A DNA stretch of 64,000 nt from Erythrophleum ivorense (lineage: Eukaryota > Streptophyta > Magnoliopsida > Fabales > Fabaceae), in NCBI GenBank assembly GCA_026724425.1, contig JAIUCV010000083.1, forward strand, positions 806,001-870,000, in the 5' to 3' direction. The first letter of the stretch is position 1; each line of letters begins with the position of its first letter. This document shows positions 53,916-64,000 of this stretch, in pieces. The notes beneath the pieces are model-generated. The model made no database searches and was not told the DNA's origin. It saw only the letters and a program-made list of their open reading frames with translations. The position numbers and the translations under genes are program-made.

Positions 53916-55200
53916 TAGAATCCAAATCAGAGAAAGAGGTTTGAAAACATGAAAACTCCCTTATCCTTTTGAGAAACTTGTGGTGGTTTCCTTTCCTGTA
54001 TTCCACTAAAAACATAACCAATGTTAGACTAGCTTTACTTAATGCACAGCAAGCTTAGCGAACCATACCAAACTCGACTAACCTTATCCAGCATTCCAAA
54101 CTTTCTATTGTTAACTCCTTGCATCAATTTAAAACGTGCGGTCTTTATCAAGGGAATATCGATCATTAAGTACTTTTTCTTACCCATTTGAGTCTCTCCA
54201 GGATATATAGTCCTTTTGAAGCATTTGAGTTCTTTTCCTCTCTCTTCTGCTCTTCTTTTGGAGGATCGATCGTTCCCTACTTTTCTAGGGTATCATTTTA
54301 TTTTTTTCTATCGATCCTCCTTCCTTTTGAATAAGGTTAACACAAGATAAGTCTTTTGCTTGTTCCTTGTTTTTGGTAGGTCTCCATAAGACAAGAAGGT
54401 GCAGACGTATGCATTCCTCTTGCATACACGTTTTCCTTTTTTGCTTAAAAGCTTCTTCTTCTTTTTTTTTTTTTATATATTCCAAGAGGAGAGAGAGGAG
54501 AACTGTACTTTGTATTGGACATACCCCTTTGAGATCAAGTGAGGAACGACTCATATGTATGCCAAGTCCCTTGACAAGAAAAACTAGATTGATTAGGGTG
54601 GAGTTAACGTTAGATTGTCCGAGTACCTTAGAGATGTTGCCAAGTCAGTAGGTCGATCCACCGTTAGAGGTTCTGTTATGCTTATGTCCGCAATTGATGT
54701 CCGCTCTAGGTTCATAGATTGTTAGCACAACACCGGAGAATCATAGAGATAGGTCATAGTTTCCGACTAAGGTTTTGAATCAATAAAACATGAAAACATA
54801 AGAAAAGAAACATGAAAACATAAGAAAAAAAAGAAAATACATTAGTAAAGGATAAAACTCCCCCCCAGACTTAACTTGCACCGTCCCGGTGAAAGCAAAT
54901 CAGATTAAGGGTGAGAGGAAAAGAAAAGAAAAAGAAAGTCATTAAAATAGGATAAGGATAGAAAATGGAGTTGGGTGTCCATTGCACCGGATACCAAATG
55001 AAGATTGAGTGCCTAGGTGGCAGGGTGGTGGCTGGTCACGGGTGTAGACTCCCTGCTCGACTGGTCATGATGACTCGGACGGCATGTCATAGTGGTGCTT
55101 GTAATCCTTTCTTGCACTATTGCGGTATCCATCCTATCCTACTATAGGAAAACAAAGAAAACAAAGTAAAATTAAAACTGAAGAAGGAAATTTAAATATG
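53916..55200 (-). other. 3' untranslated region of F
   Basis: About 1.3 kb without a supported ORF, with A- and T-rich tracts. It contains an internal hairpin-purine module at 54857-54891. No ORF1-like gene is present. Confidence 0.65.
54857..54891 (-). other. Internal hairpin plus purine tract of F
   Basis: In sense CACCG-GGA-CGGTG (54879-54891) is followed by CAAGTTAAGTCTGGGGGGGAG. The same module occurs in G at 62705-62736. It lies about 980 bp upstream of the 3' LTR. Confidence 0.65.
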
Positions 55201-56544
55201 TTACCTTATGGGTTGCCTCCCATACAACGCTTGTTTAAGGTCTTTAGCTTGACCGTAATGCTTTTTAGCTGATGGGGGATCGTCCAAGGGGATTGAGACT
55301 GGGTGGGGTGCTTTGGTGTTGGCTAGATATGGTTTAAGCCTTTGTCCATTTACCGTGAATTGACCTCCGGAGGGATCCAATAGCACAACTGCTCCATATG
55401 GCCGAACTTCCTTCATTGTGAAGAGTCCGAACCATCTAGAACGAAGCTTCCCGGAAAAAAATTTGAGACGGGAATTGAAGAGTAGGACTTGATCATTTGG
55501 TGCGAATGTCTTTGGTATGATCTTCCTATCATGGAAAGCTTTGGTCCTTTCTTTGTATATTCTAGAATTTTCATATGCAAGGTGGCGGATCTCATCTAGT
55601 TCATTGAGTTGGATGAGTCGTCTTTCTCCCGCTGTTTTCAGGTTGAAGTTTAGCTCTTTGACAGCCCAAGCCGCCTTGTATTCTAACTCTACAGGGAGGT
55701 GACAAGCTTTTCCATATACCAGGTGAAAAGGGGTTGTGCCCAGTGGTGTTTTGAAAGCAGTGCGGTATGCCCATAGAGCATCGTCTAACTTGGCAGTCCA
55801 ATCCTTTCTAGACTTTCCTGTAGTCTTTTGGAGGATACTTTTGAGTTCACTATTTGAGATCTCCACTTGGCCACTAGTTTGAGGGTGATATGGTGAAGCA
55901 ACTTTGTGGGTCACTCCATGTTTCTTCAAAAAGTTGGCGAAAATCCTGTTGATGAAATGAGAACCTCCATCACTAATGACAATCCTTGGTACTCCAAATC
56001 TCGGGAAAATGACTGATTTGAACATCTTGATCACAACTTGGGCGTCATTGGTTGGGCTTGAAATTGCTTCTACCCATTTTGAAACATAGTCCACTGCAAC
56101 TAGAATGTATTGGTCACCGAAAGACGTTGGGAAAGGTCCCATGAAATCTATTCCCCATACGTCGAAAACTTCTACTTCTAAGATGAAATTTTGTGGCATT
56201 TCATTCCTTTTACTTATGTTGCCCATTCTTTGACAGGCATCACATCGGGATATGAAGGCGTGGGCATCTGTGAACATGGTTGGCCACCCGAATCCTGCCT
56301 GAAGCACCTTAGACACTGTTTTGTAAGTGGCGAAATGACCGACATAGCTGGAACTGTGGCATGCGAATAGTATTCCCTCCACTTCTTCTTCTGGAATACA
56401 TACACCTGCGAAACATATTATCAGAGCATTTTTTATAAAGATAAGGTTCGTCCCAAAAATACCGTCTAATGTCACGGAGAAATTTCTTCTTTCTGTAGCC
56501 AAAGAACTGTGGGGGTGGATGTTCAGCTGCAAGAAAATTTGCAA
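55201..56544 (-). pseudogene. Element F integrase and C-terminal pol (447 codons)
   Basis: After about 45 residues of out-of-frame sequence, it has the HHCC finger (ACHSSSYVGHFATYKT, CDACQ), the catalytic core (WGIDFMGPF, VISDGGSHF, QVEISN) and the C-terminal module (FNSRLKFF, YGAVVLLDPSGG, VNGQRLKPYL). It is the longest intact integrase core in F. The natural stop seen in A and C after PPxA is bypassed, probably by a 1-base loss near 55267, so the frame runs on through the post-pol stem-loop and stops at 55201. Confidence 0.85.
55207..55224 (-). other. Post-pol stem-loop of F
   Basis: TATGGG/CCCATA (6 bp) with sense loop AGGCAA, about 41 nt after the aligned pol stop. The stem differs from that of A by paired changes. 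Confidence 0.6.
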
Positions 56545-57572
56545 TGTGGCGAAACCATGGAGTTTTGGCAGATTATATTTTTTTGTTTTGGCTTCGGTTG
56601 GTTGTATGAATGAAGCTGTGTCGCAGCCTGGGCGGCGTATACAGTTTCTTCAGGCAGCATATCGTCCATTGGTACGGTTTCGCTCACTCTCATGCGGGAA
56701 AGGTGATCGGCCACTCCGTTGTCGGGGCCTTTTCTATCCTTGATCTCGAGGTCAAACTCTTGGAGAAGTAATATCCATCTTAACAGTCTTGGCTTCGCAT
56801 CCTTTTTTGACAGAAAATACCGCAGTGCAGCATGGTCAGAATGAACTATGACTTTGGAGCCCACCAAGTAAGATCTGAATTTCTCGAATGCAAAGACTAT
56901 GGCAAGGAGTTCTTTCTCTATTGTCGCATATTTGCATTGTGCTTCATCTAAAGTACGGCTGGCATAGTAGATGACGTGCAGCTTCTTATCTTTTCGCTGC
57001 CCAAGCACCGCTCCTACTGCATAGTCACTTGCATCACACATGATTTCAAAAGGTAGTTCCCAATTTGGTGGTTGAACAACTAGTGCACTAACTAGGGCGT
57101 CCTTGATCTTAGTGAAAGCGGTATGACATTCATCTGTGAACTCAAATGTGATATCCTTGCATAAAAGTTGTGTCAATGTTCTTGCTATCTGTGAGAAATC
57201 TTTGATGAATCTTCTATAGAATCCGTCGTGGCCTAGGAAACTCCTCATGTCCTTTACACTCCTTGGAAGTTGAAGATTTTTCGTCACTTCAATCTTTGCC
57301 TTGTCCACTTCGATCCCTTTTTCTGATATTCGATGACCGATGACAATCCCATCTCTGACCATGAAGTGACATTTCTCCCAATTGAGGACTAAGTGTTTAT
57401 CCTCACAACGCTGCAAGACTTTTCCAAGGTTTGCTAGGCAGGCTTCAAAGGATGAATCATATACTAAGAAATCATCCATGAATACCTCCATGATTTCCTC
57501 TATAAGGTCGGTGAATATGGACATCATGCATCTTTGGAAGGTGGCCAGCGCATTCCATAGACCGAAGGGCAT
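56523..57572 (-). pseudogene. Element F RT C-terminal half and RNase H (349 codons)
   Basis: In frame with 57621-58448 but separated by a TAG where A, B and C have Gln (DDQEKTTF). It carries MPFGLWNALATF (A, B and C have LCNAPATF, so two conserved residues are changed), catalytic FMDDF, and RNase H CDASD, EKELL and HSDH. The frame is lost after about 56610, before the integrase. Confidence 0.85.
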
Positions 57573-57620
57573 TCTTCTGTAGGCATAGGTGCCATATGGA
57601 CATGTGAAGGTTGTCTTCTC

Positions 57621-58448
57621 CTAATCATCCGGGTGTATCGATATCTGGAAAAATCCTGAATATCCATCAAGAAAACAGTAATATTGGTGATTAGCAAGGC
57701 GTTCAAGCATTTGATCTATGAACGGTAAAGGATAATGATCTTTTCGGGTTGATGAGTTCAGCTTCCTGTAGTCGACACACATTCGGTGTCCTGTTATTGT
57801 CCTTGTAGGAATTAGCTCATCTTGTTCATTTTTAATCACTGTGATCCCTCCTTTCTTTGGTACCACGTGTTCCGGACTAACCCATTTGCTGTCTGAGATT
57901 GGATAGATTATCCCTGCATTTAAAAGTTTCATTACTTCTTTCTTGACTACCTCCTTAAGGTTTGGGTTAAGCCTCCTCTGGTGTTCAATAGATGAGCTGG
58001 ATTCGTTCTCAAGGATGATTCTATGCATGCAGAGATCTGGTGAGATTCCTGTTATATCATCCAAAGAATAACCGAGGGCCTTTCTATGCTTTCTCAGTTC
58101 ATATACAAGTAAAGCGGTCTCCTTCTTTGCTCGTCCGGAATTTACTATCACAGGATAAGTTTCATTTGGACCGAGATATTCGTACCTTAACCGAACAGGG
58201 AGTTGTTTCAAGTCGGTTTTTGGTGCTCTTAAGGGGCACCATGGGTCTGGTTTTAGCTGGGGGGCTGGCTTTTGTTGTTCTACTTCGGTTTCTTCGTCTT
58301 TATCTTCCTCCAAATCCATGAATGCTATTAGCTCTTCATAAGCTTCGATGGAATCCATGAACTTAACTAAGCCTTGTGCCTCCATTTCTGTGTATCTGAA
58401 CTCCTCTTCTGCTCGGGTTAAAGCCATTTCAAGAGGATCATGAAGCAA
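57621..58448 (-). pseudogene. Element F protease-RT connector and RT N-terminal half (275 codons)
   Basis: It carries a connector with YEYLGPNETYP, then HRIILENESSSSIEHQRR, YRKLN, FPLPFIDQ-like YPLPFIDQML and GYSGFFQISIH, ending at a TAG (57618-57620). The upstream frame is broken between 58448 and 58525. Confidence 0.85.
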
Positions 58449-58524
58449 GAGTTCCTCCAGTATTTATTCTTTCGTCTCAGCCAATTCTCCAATCCAAAAG
58501 GTTTGACCATCCACTGTGGGTTTT

Positions 58525-58833
58525 TCAAGTTTTTTTGTTGACTTCAAAGTTCATAACAATATCTCCCAAGTGAAGGTCAATTTTCCCATTTTTAACATCT
58601 ATTATGGCTCCAGCAGTAGCTAAAAAGGGGCGTCCTAAGATTATAGGATCTTTGGGTTCATGCTCCAACTCTAGGACCACGAAATCAGTTAGAATATAAC
58701 ATTCTCCCACCATAATGGGTATGTCTAAAATGACTCCTATAGGGCGCCGAACCGATCGATCTTCAAAAACAAGGGAAATTTTTGTGGGTTTGAAGTTTGT
58801 GATCCCCAGTAGTTTCGCTACTGAATAAGGCAT
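58525..58833 (-). pseudogene. Element F protease fragment (102 codons)
   Basis: It contains MPYSVAKLLGI and PIILGRPFLATAGAIIDV. The active-site motif CDLGSS lies just upstream in the same frame, but a TGA near 58916 and a TAA at 59119 break the chain to gag. It ends by frameshift at NKKT. Confidence 0.8.
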
Positions 58834-59121
58834 TAGATTGACGCTTGATCCAAGATCACAAAGGGCCCGGTCGAAAAATGTTCCTCCAATTTCACAGGCT
58901 ATAACAAAACTTCACGGATCATCAAGTTTTTCTGGCATTCGGTTTTGGAGGATTGCGCTGCACTCCATTGTGATCATCATAGCTCCTTCTTCTAGGCTGA
59001 CATTGCTTGTAAGTATAGCCTTCATATATTTCCTTAGAGATGGTATAATATGGCAAGCAACCACAAATGGTAACCTAACCGTCACTTGGCTAACAAGGTC
59101 CTTAAGTTTGGCTTGCTCTTT

Positions 59122-59736
59122 TTATTTCTTTGGTTGATTAAGAACGTTGCGGTATGGAAGCTTTGGTTCATAGACTCTTGGTATGACTGGTGGGTCAATG
59201 TTCTGTTCTTGAATGCCGGGTTCTGTTCGTACCCGTACTTCTTCACGTGGCTCTTCTCCGTCCCCAATGATAACATATTCCAACGGTACATCTTTTATGG
59301 CTGGAACTGATTTATCCTTCATAGGATAAGCTGGTGGCTCATATCCTTTCCCATTCCTCAGGGTTATGGCAGCAACATTTTCACCTCTAGGGTTTATTTC
59401 TACTTTTCCGGGAAGGACTCCTGTTTCCCTTTTTACAGCTCCGGCTATTTCAGCAACTTTGAGGTCTAAATCTTTTGTGGTAGCAGCCATGATGTCGAAC
59501 TTTTCATTCATGTTCCGGTAAATGAAATCCATTTTTCCTTCAATTTCGTCCATGTGCTTCCGATGTGAATCCAAGAGTATGCTTAGCATTGGATCAGGTC
59601 CATCCCGTGGTTCCATGGTGCTTCTTCCATATGGTCTTTGTCTGAAATTCTGCGGTCTATACCCATACGGTTGGTATCTTTCCCCGCTCTGAAATTTCCA
59701 TTGATATTGAGATTCTGAGGGCTCATCATCCCACAT
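59122..59736 (-). pseudogene. Element F gag C-terminal part (204 codons)
   Basis: Linker region: MWDDEPSESQ, then KDLDLKVAEIAGAVKR, TGVLPGKVEINPRGENVAAI and an acidic stretch, ending at TAA after NQPKK. It aligns with the A segment between Gag and protease. Confidence 0.78.
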
Positions 59737-59806
59737 TCGTGACTCTCCAGGCTCTTGCCTAAAGTGTTGATCTCCAATGCCAACAAAATTTACTTCTTCT
59801 TGGAAA

Positions 59807-60562
59807 TTAGGTGCGAAATCTCCTAAACATCACTGTTTTGGTCATGAAGTTTCCGTTACTTGCGGTGTCAAGTGAGATTCGACACTTTCGATCTATCCCT
59901 CTATAGAAAATATTCCACAAATTTCCTTCTGAAAAACAGTGGTTTGGACACTCTCTGGTGTAATCCTTGAAGCGCTCCAGTGCTTCTTGAAATGGCTCCA
60001 CCGGCCCTTGCTGAAAACTGGAAATTTTCTCCCTTAACAGATTTACCCTTTGTTTAGTGAAAAAATGTCCTAGGAATGCTCCTTTGTACTCCTTCCATGT
60101 CGTGATAGACTGAGCTGGAAGGGACTTTACCCATCTTTTAGCTTTCCCCGTTAGTGTAAAGGAGAAAAGCTTGCATTTCAAATAGTCCTTGGGAGCTCCA
60201 TCAGCACTAATGGTCCCACATATTTCTTCGAATGCATCAATATGCTCCAAAGGATTTTCTTGAGGCGATCCTTGAAACTGGTTTTGCTTTACCAAAGCAA
60301 TTACTTCCGGCAGAATCTCATATTCCCTTCCTTCCGGGAGAAACGGATGAATAGGGTTTCGGCTTAATAGTAACGTGGGGGTTGAGTCAAAGTCCCCCAT
60401 AGTTTCTTTGTTCAGATACTCCGGTTCCTTGTCAACAAGATCTATATCCAATGTGTCTTTACCGTTTCCGTTCAAAGGTTGATCCTGCGGCTGTCCAAGT
60501 AACGTGGCTGCCGCAGCGATGTAATCAACCTCTAACTGATCTTCCGAGTCACTCATTTCCAA
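59807..60562 (-). pseudogene. Element F Gag N-terminal part
   Basis: The frame opens at TTG (60562), but the first ATG is at 60556 (MSDSEDQLEVDY). The gag domain spans about residues 115-240 (FTLTGKAKRWVKSLP, AFLGHFFTKQRV, LERFKDYTRECPNHCFS). After MTKTV an internal deletion with frameshift near 59815 removes the following gag segment. Confidence 0.82.
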
Positions 60563-60701
60563 GTCTTTTGCTCAGATTCTCACCTGAAACACACAAAGAC
60601 AAGGCTTTTAAATGTAGAAAAAAGAATAAAAATGCAGATACTATTAAAATCTTAAATCCTAGACTATATTAGTTTTGGGAACTTGTAGGCAGCTGTATTG
60701 C

Positions 60702-60719
60702 TCCCCGGCAGCGGCGCCA
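60702..60719 (-). other. Primer-binding site of F (tRNA-Asp, one mismatch)
   Basis: TGGCGCCGCTGCCGGGGA in sense, 17 of 18 nt complementary to the tRNA-Asp 3' end. Confidence 0.88.
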
Positions 60720-61597
60720 AAAAGCTTGATGGGGATCAGACTTTTCCCAATTTCTATCCCTTTTTCTGCAAGTGCACAGATCGAGAGTAGCAACGGGTTA
60801 TCGAACACAAGGAGCAGATAAGTGCACTACAAGTTATGCAATTCCGACTTAGCTAGGACAAGAGGAAGGTTTTGGTTTTGGTTTGTGAAATAACTAACTA
60901 AACTAAATGAAAGCAATGTAAGAGCGGTAAAAGATCAAGATAGGAAAACCCTAGGCAATGGGCGAACTCGCAGAGATTCAAGATTACTAGGTTAAGTCAA
61001 TCTATTAGGGGGGTTATTGGGTACAGTCTAGAACTTAAAACACGGATGTAAGATCATTCCATTGTCGTGCCTCCTACCTCTTTGTTAACTAACCTAATCG
61101 CTAAACTTTTTGAGTGTCCTTAGATTGTTAAGCAAGCATTAATTCGTTCAGGTCTTAATTGTTCACAACCCCGCATAGATCAACTTTCGCAGTCTATGAA
61201 GTGTTGCCCACCAAATACTAGTTCCGGTTATATAGCAAGCTTTTGGAGAGTATATTAAACGTAGGATCTGATGCTAGTTGATCAGAAAAGCATGCAGCAA
61301 TGAGATTAAGCAAAGGTGAAGATCTAAAGTGATAAATCCCTAATTTGATTTAGAACCCTAATAATTCATAAACTCTTTGATAAACCCACGACCTAACAAG
61401 TGAATTACTCAGACATAATCAAAGTAACAACACAGAGAGATGATGAAGAAAGCATAAATATAAGATAAAGGTTCACCAAACTTCTCCAAATTGTGGTAAG
61501 GACGAGAGATCCTCTCCTTGAATTCTCTAAGAACAAAATTAGATGTGTAAAACGTGATACAATATGCGGCTCTCTTCTCTAGAGAGGCTAAAAAGGT

Positions 61598-61607
61598 GTA
61601 TTTATAG
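61598..61607 (-). promoter_or_regulatory. TATA box of the F 5' LTR
   Basis: CTATAAATAC in sense, within the sequence shared with the 3' LTR. Confidence 0.75.
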
Positions 61608-61681
61608 TCCTAGGTCTTCATGGGGTCGATATTAGGTAAACGGGCCGAGAAAATCGCGGAATCGGGAAAGATGGGCCTTTG

Positions 61682-62045
61682 TCGGCCGAGTCGGGTCGAT
61701 CGGGGTGGTCGTCGGTCGAGCGGGACGGTCGAGCGGTCGATCGGGACGGTCGAGCGGTCGATCGGGACGGTCGTCGGTCGAGCTGGATAGTCGGGTCGGT
61801 CCGGCGGGACGTGGATGGCGTGAAGGAAGGTCGGGTCGGACAAGGGCCTTAAAGCTCCTGTCCGACCAGGCGCGGTCGAGCGGGACGTGGATGGCGTGAA
61901 GGAAGGTCGGGTCGGACGAGGGCCTTAAAGCTCCTGTCCGACCGGGCGCGGTCGAGCGGGACGTGGATGGCGTGAAGGAAGTTCGGGTCGGACGAGGGCC
62001 TTAAAGCTCCTGTCCGACCGGGCGCGGTCGACCGGGACGCGAATG
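61682..62045. repeat. GC-rich GTCGA minisatellite in the F 5' LTR
   Basis: GGTCGA(G/T)CGGGACGGTCG repeats, then three 76-bp units starting at 61806, 61882 and 61958 and a partial at 62034. The 3' LTR has two. Confidence 0.85.
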
Positions 62046-62704
62046 GCTGATGTTGTCCGGTTTTGACTCGTCTGGACCAGTCTTCAGTTAAAACGTTATA
62101 TCTTTTAAACTGCTAGTCCAAATTGCAGAATTCCCACTGCATTGGAACACTAACTCATCTGGCTATCTTAGTACCGAGTTTCATTGAAATCCGTTGAGTT
62201 TAAGAGTCCATGTCGTTGCTTCCCGTTTGATGCACTGATACAGTCCGATAAAGCTCTTTCGTATATATCTTCACTATAATCATCATATCTCCAATTCTAC
62301 TCGGCTAAACTGAGTGATTCCAGTTGCATTGCAAAAATAACTCATGTAGGCATCGCGGCGAACTGGCTTTGGTGAAATCCATTGAGTAGAATATTTTTAA
62401 GGCTCCTTCAAAGTAGATGCTGTGTTGCGGAGCGGAATAAAGTCCAAATCATGTGGTTTTGCTCCAAAATGCATCTTTCGACCTGTTTAGACTCTTAGTA
62501 CTATAAATCCACAAAAACTACCTTTTTAGATCAAAAAGCCTCTGAAAACCTTATAAAAAGCATAGTAAAACCGTATGAAAAGCGTACAAAATAGAGGTAT
62601 ATCAACACATCGCAAAACAATTGGTCATCACTTGGTAAAATCATCCTATCTCTATCTTTTCAATTTTTCTTTTTTATTTACCTCCCTTAATCTGATTTTT
62701 CTTT

Positions 62705-62736
62705 CACCGGGACGGTGCAAGTTAAGTCTGGGGGGA
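62705..62736 (+). other. Internal hairpin plus purine tract of G
   Basis: CACCG-GGA-CGGTG then CAAGTTAAGTCTGGGGGGA, the same as in F; about 890 bp upstream of the LTR. Confidence 0.65.
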
Positions 62737-63588
62737 TTATTACTAATGAGTTTGTTCATTTTGGCATTTTTATTTTGCATTATTTTAATTTTTATTGAGT
62801 CAAAATGTTTGTCGAGAATTAGGACATAATCTTTGATCTAACCATTGTTGTGCCTATGTTTAAGTGACCATTGATTCAGTTCTTGGCAGTATACTTCACC
62901 ACATGTGCACCGTGAGTGGATCGATCTACCAAAAATGCCCACATCTCTAAGGGCATAAGAAGGATCCATCTTTGACTCCGCACCAAATGAACTTAATCTT
63001 CTCAGCTAGGGGCTTGGCGTACAAAGGGCATGACTCCTCATCCTCACCAACAAGTAAAGTTTGTGTGAGTTCGGTTTCCCTCCCTCTCCCCTTCAATACT
63101 CACATCTATGGAAGGCCTTTGATCCAAGTAACCGGGGATTAGGTGGCTACAACCATCAGTACTCAGGTCTATGGAAGATCCACCAAAACCTCCAAAAACC
63201 AAGAAGGAGAAGAAGTCGAATAAAAAAATACATTGCTACCCTAAAAAAGGGATAAATCGACTTAAGGAGTGAGAAGAGAGAGAGGAGAAACAAGAAGCAA
63301 GACATGTATGTAATCAAAAGAGGATGGGTAAGAGACTATGATCCCTTTGATCGATACTCCCTAGTTGAGACCACACCTTTAGAAACTACATGAGTCAAAG
63401 GTGGCGAATTTGGATGATCCATAGAGGAGTGGATTGCTTTGGGATGATTGCAATACTCATGGTAAGTACTCTTGTTCTTAATTTAAATGTCATTGCTGTT
63501 TTATGTGGATTACTAAGATAAAGGTCAATGTGGATTTCCAAAAGATTTGAGAGTTCTCATCTTTTCAAAATCTCTTTTTCATGCTTAG

Positions 63589-63608
63589 TTTGCTTGAGGA
63601 CAAGCAAA
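63589..63608 (+). other. Pre-PPT stem-loop of G
   Basis: TTTGCTTG-AGGA-CAAGCAAA, 18 nt from the LTR. Confidence 0.75.
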
Positions 63609-63626
63609 AGCTAAGTCTGGGAGAGT

Positions 63627-63878
63627 TGATATAACCATATTTTACATGTTTTCCCTTGGTATTTTATTATTTTTTAAAGTATTTTCAATAAGGTTTTATG
63701 CCTTTAAAGGTAGTTTTCTTGTATATGTTGGATTTGGAGTCTTTGTAGGTTAAAACATCAAAAATGATACAAAAATGAGCAAAAGAGCCTCAAACCATGA
63801 TCCATGCAAGTTTCCAAGTCAAGAGCATCAATAAAACTCCAAGAGTCCGATTTCTGCAATCGGACAGAACCGGAACAC

Positions 63879-63879
<1 letters not shown>
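63627..63879 (+). repeat. LTR of G, first 253 bp
   Basis: Starts TGATATAACC and follows LTR A/E for about 250 bp (ATCCATGCAAGTTTCCAAGTC is visible). It breaks off at the poly(A) tract after GGAACACC. Confidence 0.8.

Positions 63880-63913
<34 letters not shown>
63880..63913 (+). repeat. Poly(A) tract, 34 bases
   Basis: Pure A run at the point where LTR G stops. It could be the tail of an inserted LINE, SINE or processed transcript, or a homopolymer or assembly problem. Confidence 0.9.
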
Positions 63914-63917
<4 letters not shown>

Positions 63918-64000
63918 AGTCTTCAAAGTAGTACCCCTCTGGTTCAGCCATCTCCTCATCCTCTTGGATATCTTCTTCCATTGTCTCTGGGGCCGCTTTC
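63914..64000 (-). other. Unidentified acidic coding-like segment at window end
   Basis: On the minus strand an open frame encodes an acidic peptide (METs followed by EEDIQEDEEMAEPEG and YYFEDY) and enters the poly(A) complement as a Phe run. It does not match LTR G. It may be part of another retroelement, but 87 bp is too little to name it. Confidence 0.35.

Larger units (their letters stand above)
52612..62604 (-). mobile_element. Element F: old, degenerate Athila-lineage retrotransposon
   Basis: Sense order: 5' LTR (62604-60727), PBS, gag, protease, RT, RNase H, integrase, 3' untranslated region, PPT and 3' LTR cut by E. Its Pol is closest to A by eye. Multiple frameshifts and stops make it non-autonomous. 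Its 3' LTR is 110 bp shorter than the matching part of the 5' LTR because of a repeat-number change. Confidence 0.9.
60727..62604 (-). repeat. 5' LTR of F (1,878 bp)
   Basis: Sense TGATATACCTC (62604) to CCCATCA (60727). TATA at 61598-61607; minisatellite 61682-62045. The right flank (ACACATCG) is G internal sequence. Confidence 0.9.
62605..63626 (+). mobile_element. Element G, 3' internal region
   Basis: Non-coding 3' end of a plus-strand relative of D and F. It has a hairpin-purine module at 62705-62736, a block from 62938 on matching the D internal segment (ATCTCTAAGGGCATAAGAAG, AAGTAACCGGGGATTAGGTGG), a pre-PPT stem-loop and a PPT (AAGTCTGGGAGAGT to 63626). F is inserted at 62604/62605. 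Confidence 0.8.

Overview
This window is plant nuclear repeat DNA. It consists of nested Ty3/gypsy LTR retrotransposons of the Athila lineage, recognised by their Gag-PR-RT-RH-IN order, a primer-binding site (PBS) for tRNA-Asp, a long 3' region after pol, and an Athila ORF1-like protein in element C. The density and nesting suggest pericentromeric heterochromatin. A Brassicaceae host is plausible because the ORF1 family was described from Arabidopsis, but that is inference. I found no host gene, tRNA, rRNA or CRISPR array.

Layout. Elements A, B, C and F lie on the minus strand; the D/E array and G lie on the plus strand. A (gag-pol plus 5' LTR) is inserted in the pol of B. C is a complete element at 30579-43996, inserted in the 5' LTR of B with a GAAAG target-site duplication (TSD). 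B is inserted in a D LTR with a probable GAAAA TSD. D is an array at 44996-50985 of a 2,317-bp unit (LTR plus 748 bp of 3' internal sequence). It ends in a different LTR, E (50986-52611), which interrupts the 3' LTR of F. F (52612-62604) is old and broken and sits in the 3' internal region of G (62605-63879). G stops at a 34-base poly(A) tract. Relative order of insertion, oldest first: G, F, D/E, B, then C and A.

On top of the nesting is an 18,673-bp direct tandem duplication. Positions 17801-36473 are repeated, nearly base for base, by 1-17800, whose left end lies outside the window. The junction at 17800/17801 fuses the C pol tail to sequence downstream of the A pol. I count about a dozen differences by eye, so the duplication is very recent or an assembly artefact. 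One difference, a 2-bp indel at the A gag/pol boundary, leaves a single open gag-pol frame in copy 1 and splits it in copy 2.

Function. Gag packages the RNA; protease, reverse transcriptase, RNase H and integrase copy and insert it; LTRs, PBS and polypurine tract (PPT) are the cis signals. No element is clearly autonomous. C has one stop and frameshifts, B a frameshift, an amber stop and a truncated integrase, and F many lesions. A copy 1 is intact as far as visible, but its end lies outside the window.

Most interesting are shared cis elements that standard annotation does not name: (1) a stem-loop 41-43 nt after the pol stop in A, C and F, with covarying stems; (2) an 8-bp stem-loop 18-19 nt from the 3' LTR, beside the PPT, in C, D, F and G; (3) a second hairpin-plus-purine-tract module 0.9-1.5 kb further upstream in C, F and G; and (4) a GTCGAGTT/AACTCGAC motif spread through coding and non-coding parts of C, concentrated as a repeat array next to the LTR TATA box, with a similar GTCGA-rich minisatellite next to the TATA box of F.
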